Assembly: GCA_013423385.1 (NCBI GenBank)
Contig: BLZA01000030.1
Span: 947,168-1,011,167, forward strand
Reading direction: 5' to 3'
Origin: Naganishia liquefaciens
Lineage: Eukaryota > Basidiomycota > Tremellomycetes > Filobasidiales > Filobasidiaceae
Length of the DNA stretch: 64,000 nt
Shown here piece by piece: positions 63,101 to 64,000 of the stretch; within the stretch, counting starts at the first letter, position 1; the number at the start of each line of letters is the position of its first letter. A model generated the notes under the pieces. That model was not told where the DNA came from, ran no database searches, and saw only the letters and a program-made list of their open reading frames with translations. The translations under genes were made by a program, and so were the position numbers.

Positions 63101-64000
63101 CATTATCAACCTACGGCCGCCTGTCAGGGATATTGCATTGCAGATATTGTTAGATTTGACAAGCCATCCAGGTACTTCTTATCCCGCCCTTCAGCTCATG
63201 GCATGCCTTGCTCATCTCCAAGCTCCTCAGAGCGGAAAATTCGAGTTTTCGCTATCAATACTGTCAAGCGTTGGGTGCCAGTGTCTTCGAACATTAGTCC
63301 TATCGTCACCAACTATGCGCTTCAGATGGTGAGGCGGCTCAGACAGTCTACGCAAATCGAAGCCGTCAAATCAAATGATGAAGAGGTTGAAGAAGGCGAG
63401 GAGGAGGAGGAGACGGTAGAGTCCACCTATGTTCCAGCAAGATTGGAGTTACCACTCTCCGAGGGCGTCATCCAGCAACACGTAGAACTCCTTCTGGCAC
63501 TGAGTGTGCGGAATGCTGATCTTCTAGAGACGTGAGTAGCTTACCAGCTACTTCTATCTGAGAAGACTTACAATGTCGCCTCGCATAGCATCTTCTCTGT
63601 TTATCAACGGCTGGATCCCACCATTCAGGACTCCCTCAACACTATTCTCACACCACTCATTCGATCCCTCGGCCCGAATCATGCCAAGTTATTGGCGCTG
63701 CTGCGTCACTTCCCCCCGGGCGCGGAAAAACTTGCCCTGAGAATCATGACTATCCTAACTCCTGAGGGCAACACATCACCAGGCTTGGTCGCCACTATAA
63801 AGGGACTGCTTTCTGAAAGACAGCTAGACCCTCGCTTTACAATCCCGATAGCTGGAGAAATGGACAAGGTCAGTCTATGCGTGTCCACAAAAGGATATGG
63901 CGCTCATCTCTGCGACAGGCGGAACTGCACCGTTACCTGCCACGCATGGTCTCAATATTATGCGGCAAGACCCCAGAGCGGGACACGATCAAACAGGTCT
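60193..64000 (+). CDS. PTA1: Symplekin/Pta1, scaffold of mRNA 3'-end processing (cut by right edge)
   Basis: Scaffold subunit of the cleavage and polyadenylation factor, nuclear. Seen: ATG at 60193 (MDPYQALTIALSQPADSSAQ); N-terminal HEAT-repeat region (FEAHPQQIEYICLPLLDAIK, STLKRWVLQTVAYAVSR, LFNIIPPLLRLRPNLANSLI); a Lys/Arg/Glu coiled part with KRARTRSPSIPG (near 61670); a strongly acidic segment (62210-62320, LIMEVAPEELEAEEDLLEEE); then helical repeats (LNEEWFNSKMLGVVADSS, VFAINTVKRWVPVSSNI) and the start of the Symplekin_C region (AELHRYLPRMVSIL near 63920). About twelve short introns. In yeast, Pta1 binds Ssu72, Glc7 and Ysh1 and links processing to transcription termination. The end lies beyond the window. 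The HEAT plus acidic plus C-terminal plan supports the call well. Confidence 0.88.

Overview
The window looks like nuclear DNA of a basidiomycete fungus, most likely a Tremellomycete (Cryptococcus/Kwoniella-like). This is inferred from intron-dense genes with mostly 45-80 nt introns, compact spacing, and the presence of a fungal sphingolipid C9-methyltransferase, a glyoxal oxidase, an ATO-type acetate transporter and a Zn2Cys6 regulator. No species call is possible from the sequence alone. I find 20 protein-coding genes (two cut by the window ends), no tRNA or rRNA gene, no CRISPR array and no recognisable virus-like or DNA transposon. Exon joins were worked out by eye from splice signals and family alignment from memory, so individual junctions may be off.

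Layout, left to right: DOA1/PLAA (partial, -); a DH-PH RhoGEF (-); a ~1500-residue low-complexity protein of unknown function (-); a head-to-head pair of complex I genes, NDUFA8 (-) and NDUFS3 (+); a secreted glyoxal oxidase (+) convergent with an unknown serine-rich protein (-); an FtsJ-like methyltransferase (+) convergent with an acetate transporter (-); a 2.6 kb gene-poor stretch with an unusual GAGCTC-rich palindromic island; a CCCH zinc-finger protein (-) divergent from an Msc2-type zinc transporter (+); a P-loop kinase-like protein (-); ATP1 (-); PDA1 (-); sphingolipid C9-methyltransferase (-); NDUFS7 (-); a 1.6 kb gene-poor stretch holding a diverged inverted repeat; a Zn2Cys6 transcription factor (-); an F-box/RCC1-repeat protein (-); a hormone-sensitive-lipase-type hydrolase (-) divergent from symplekin/PTA1 (+, partial).

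Functional theme: five genes between 13 and 46 kb encode core mitochondrial energy proteins (three complex I subunits, ATP synthase alpha, pyruvate dehydrogenase E1 alpha). Two of them share one short bidirectional promoter. The others are housekeeping genes (ubiquitin shuttling, Rho signalling, 3'-end processing), zinc and carbon handling, and regulators.

I did not find a clearly new biological system. The most unusual signals are two consecutive microexons (13 and 14 nt) in the hydrolase gene, a recurring GAG|GCAAGT class of GC-AG introns, a diverged inverted repeat carrying a shared peptide, the GAGCTC island, and a zinc-cluster motif whose first half cannot be joined with canonical splice sites.
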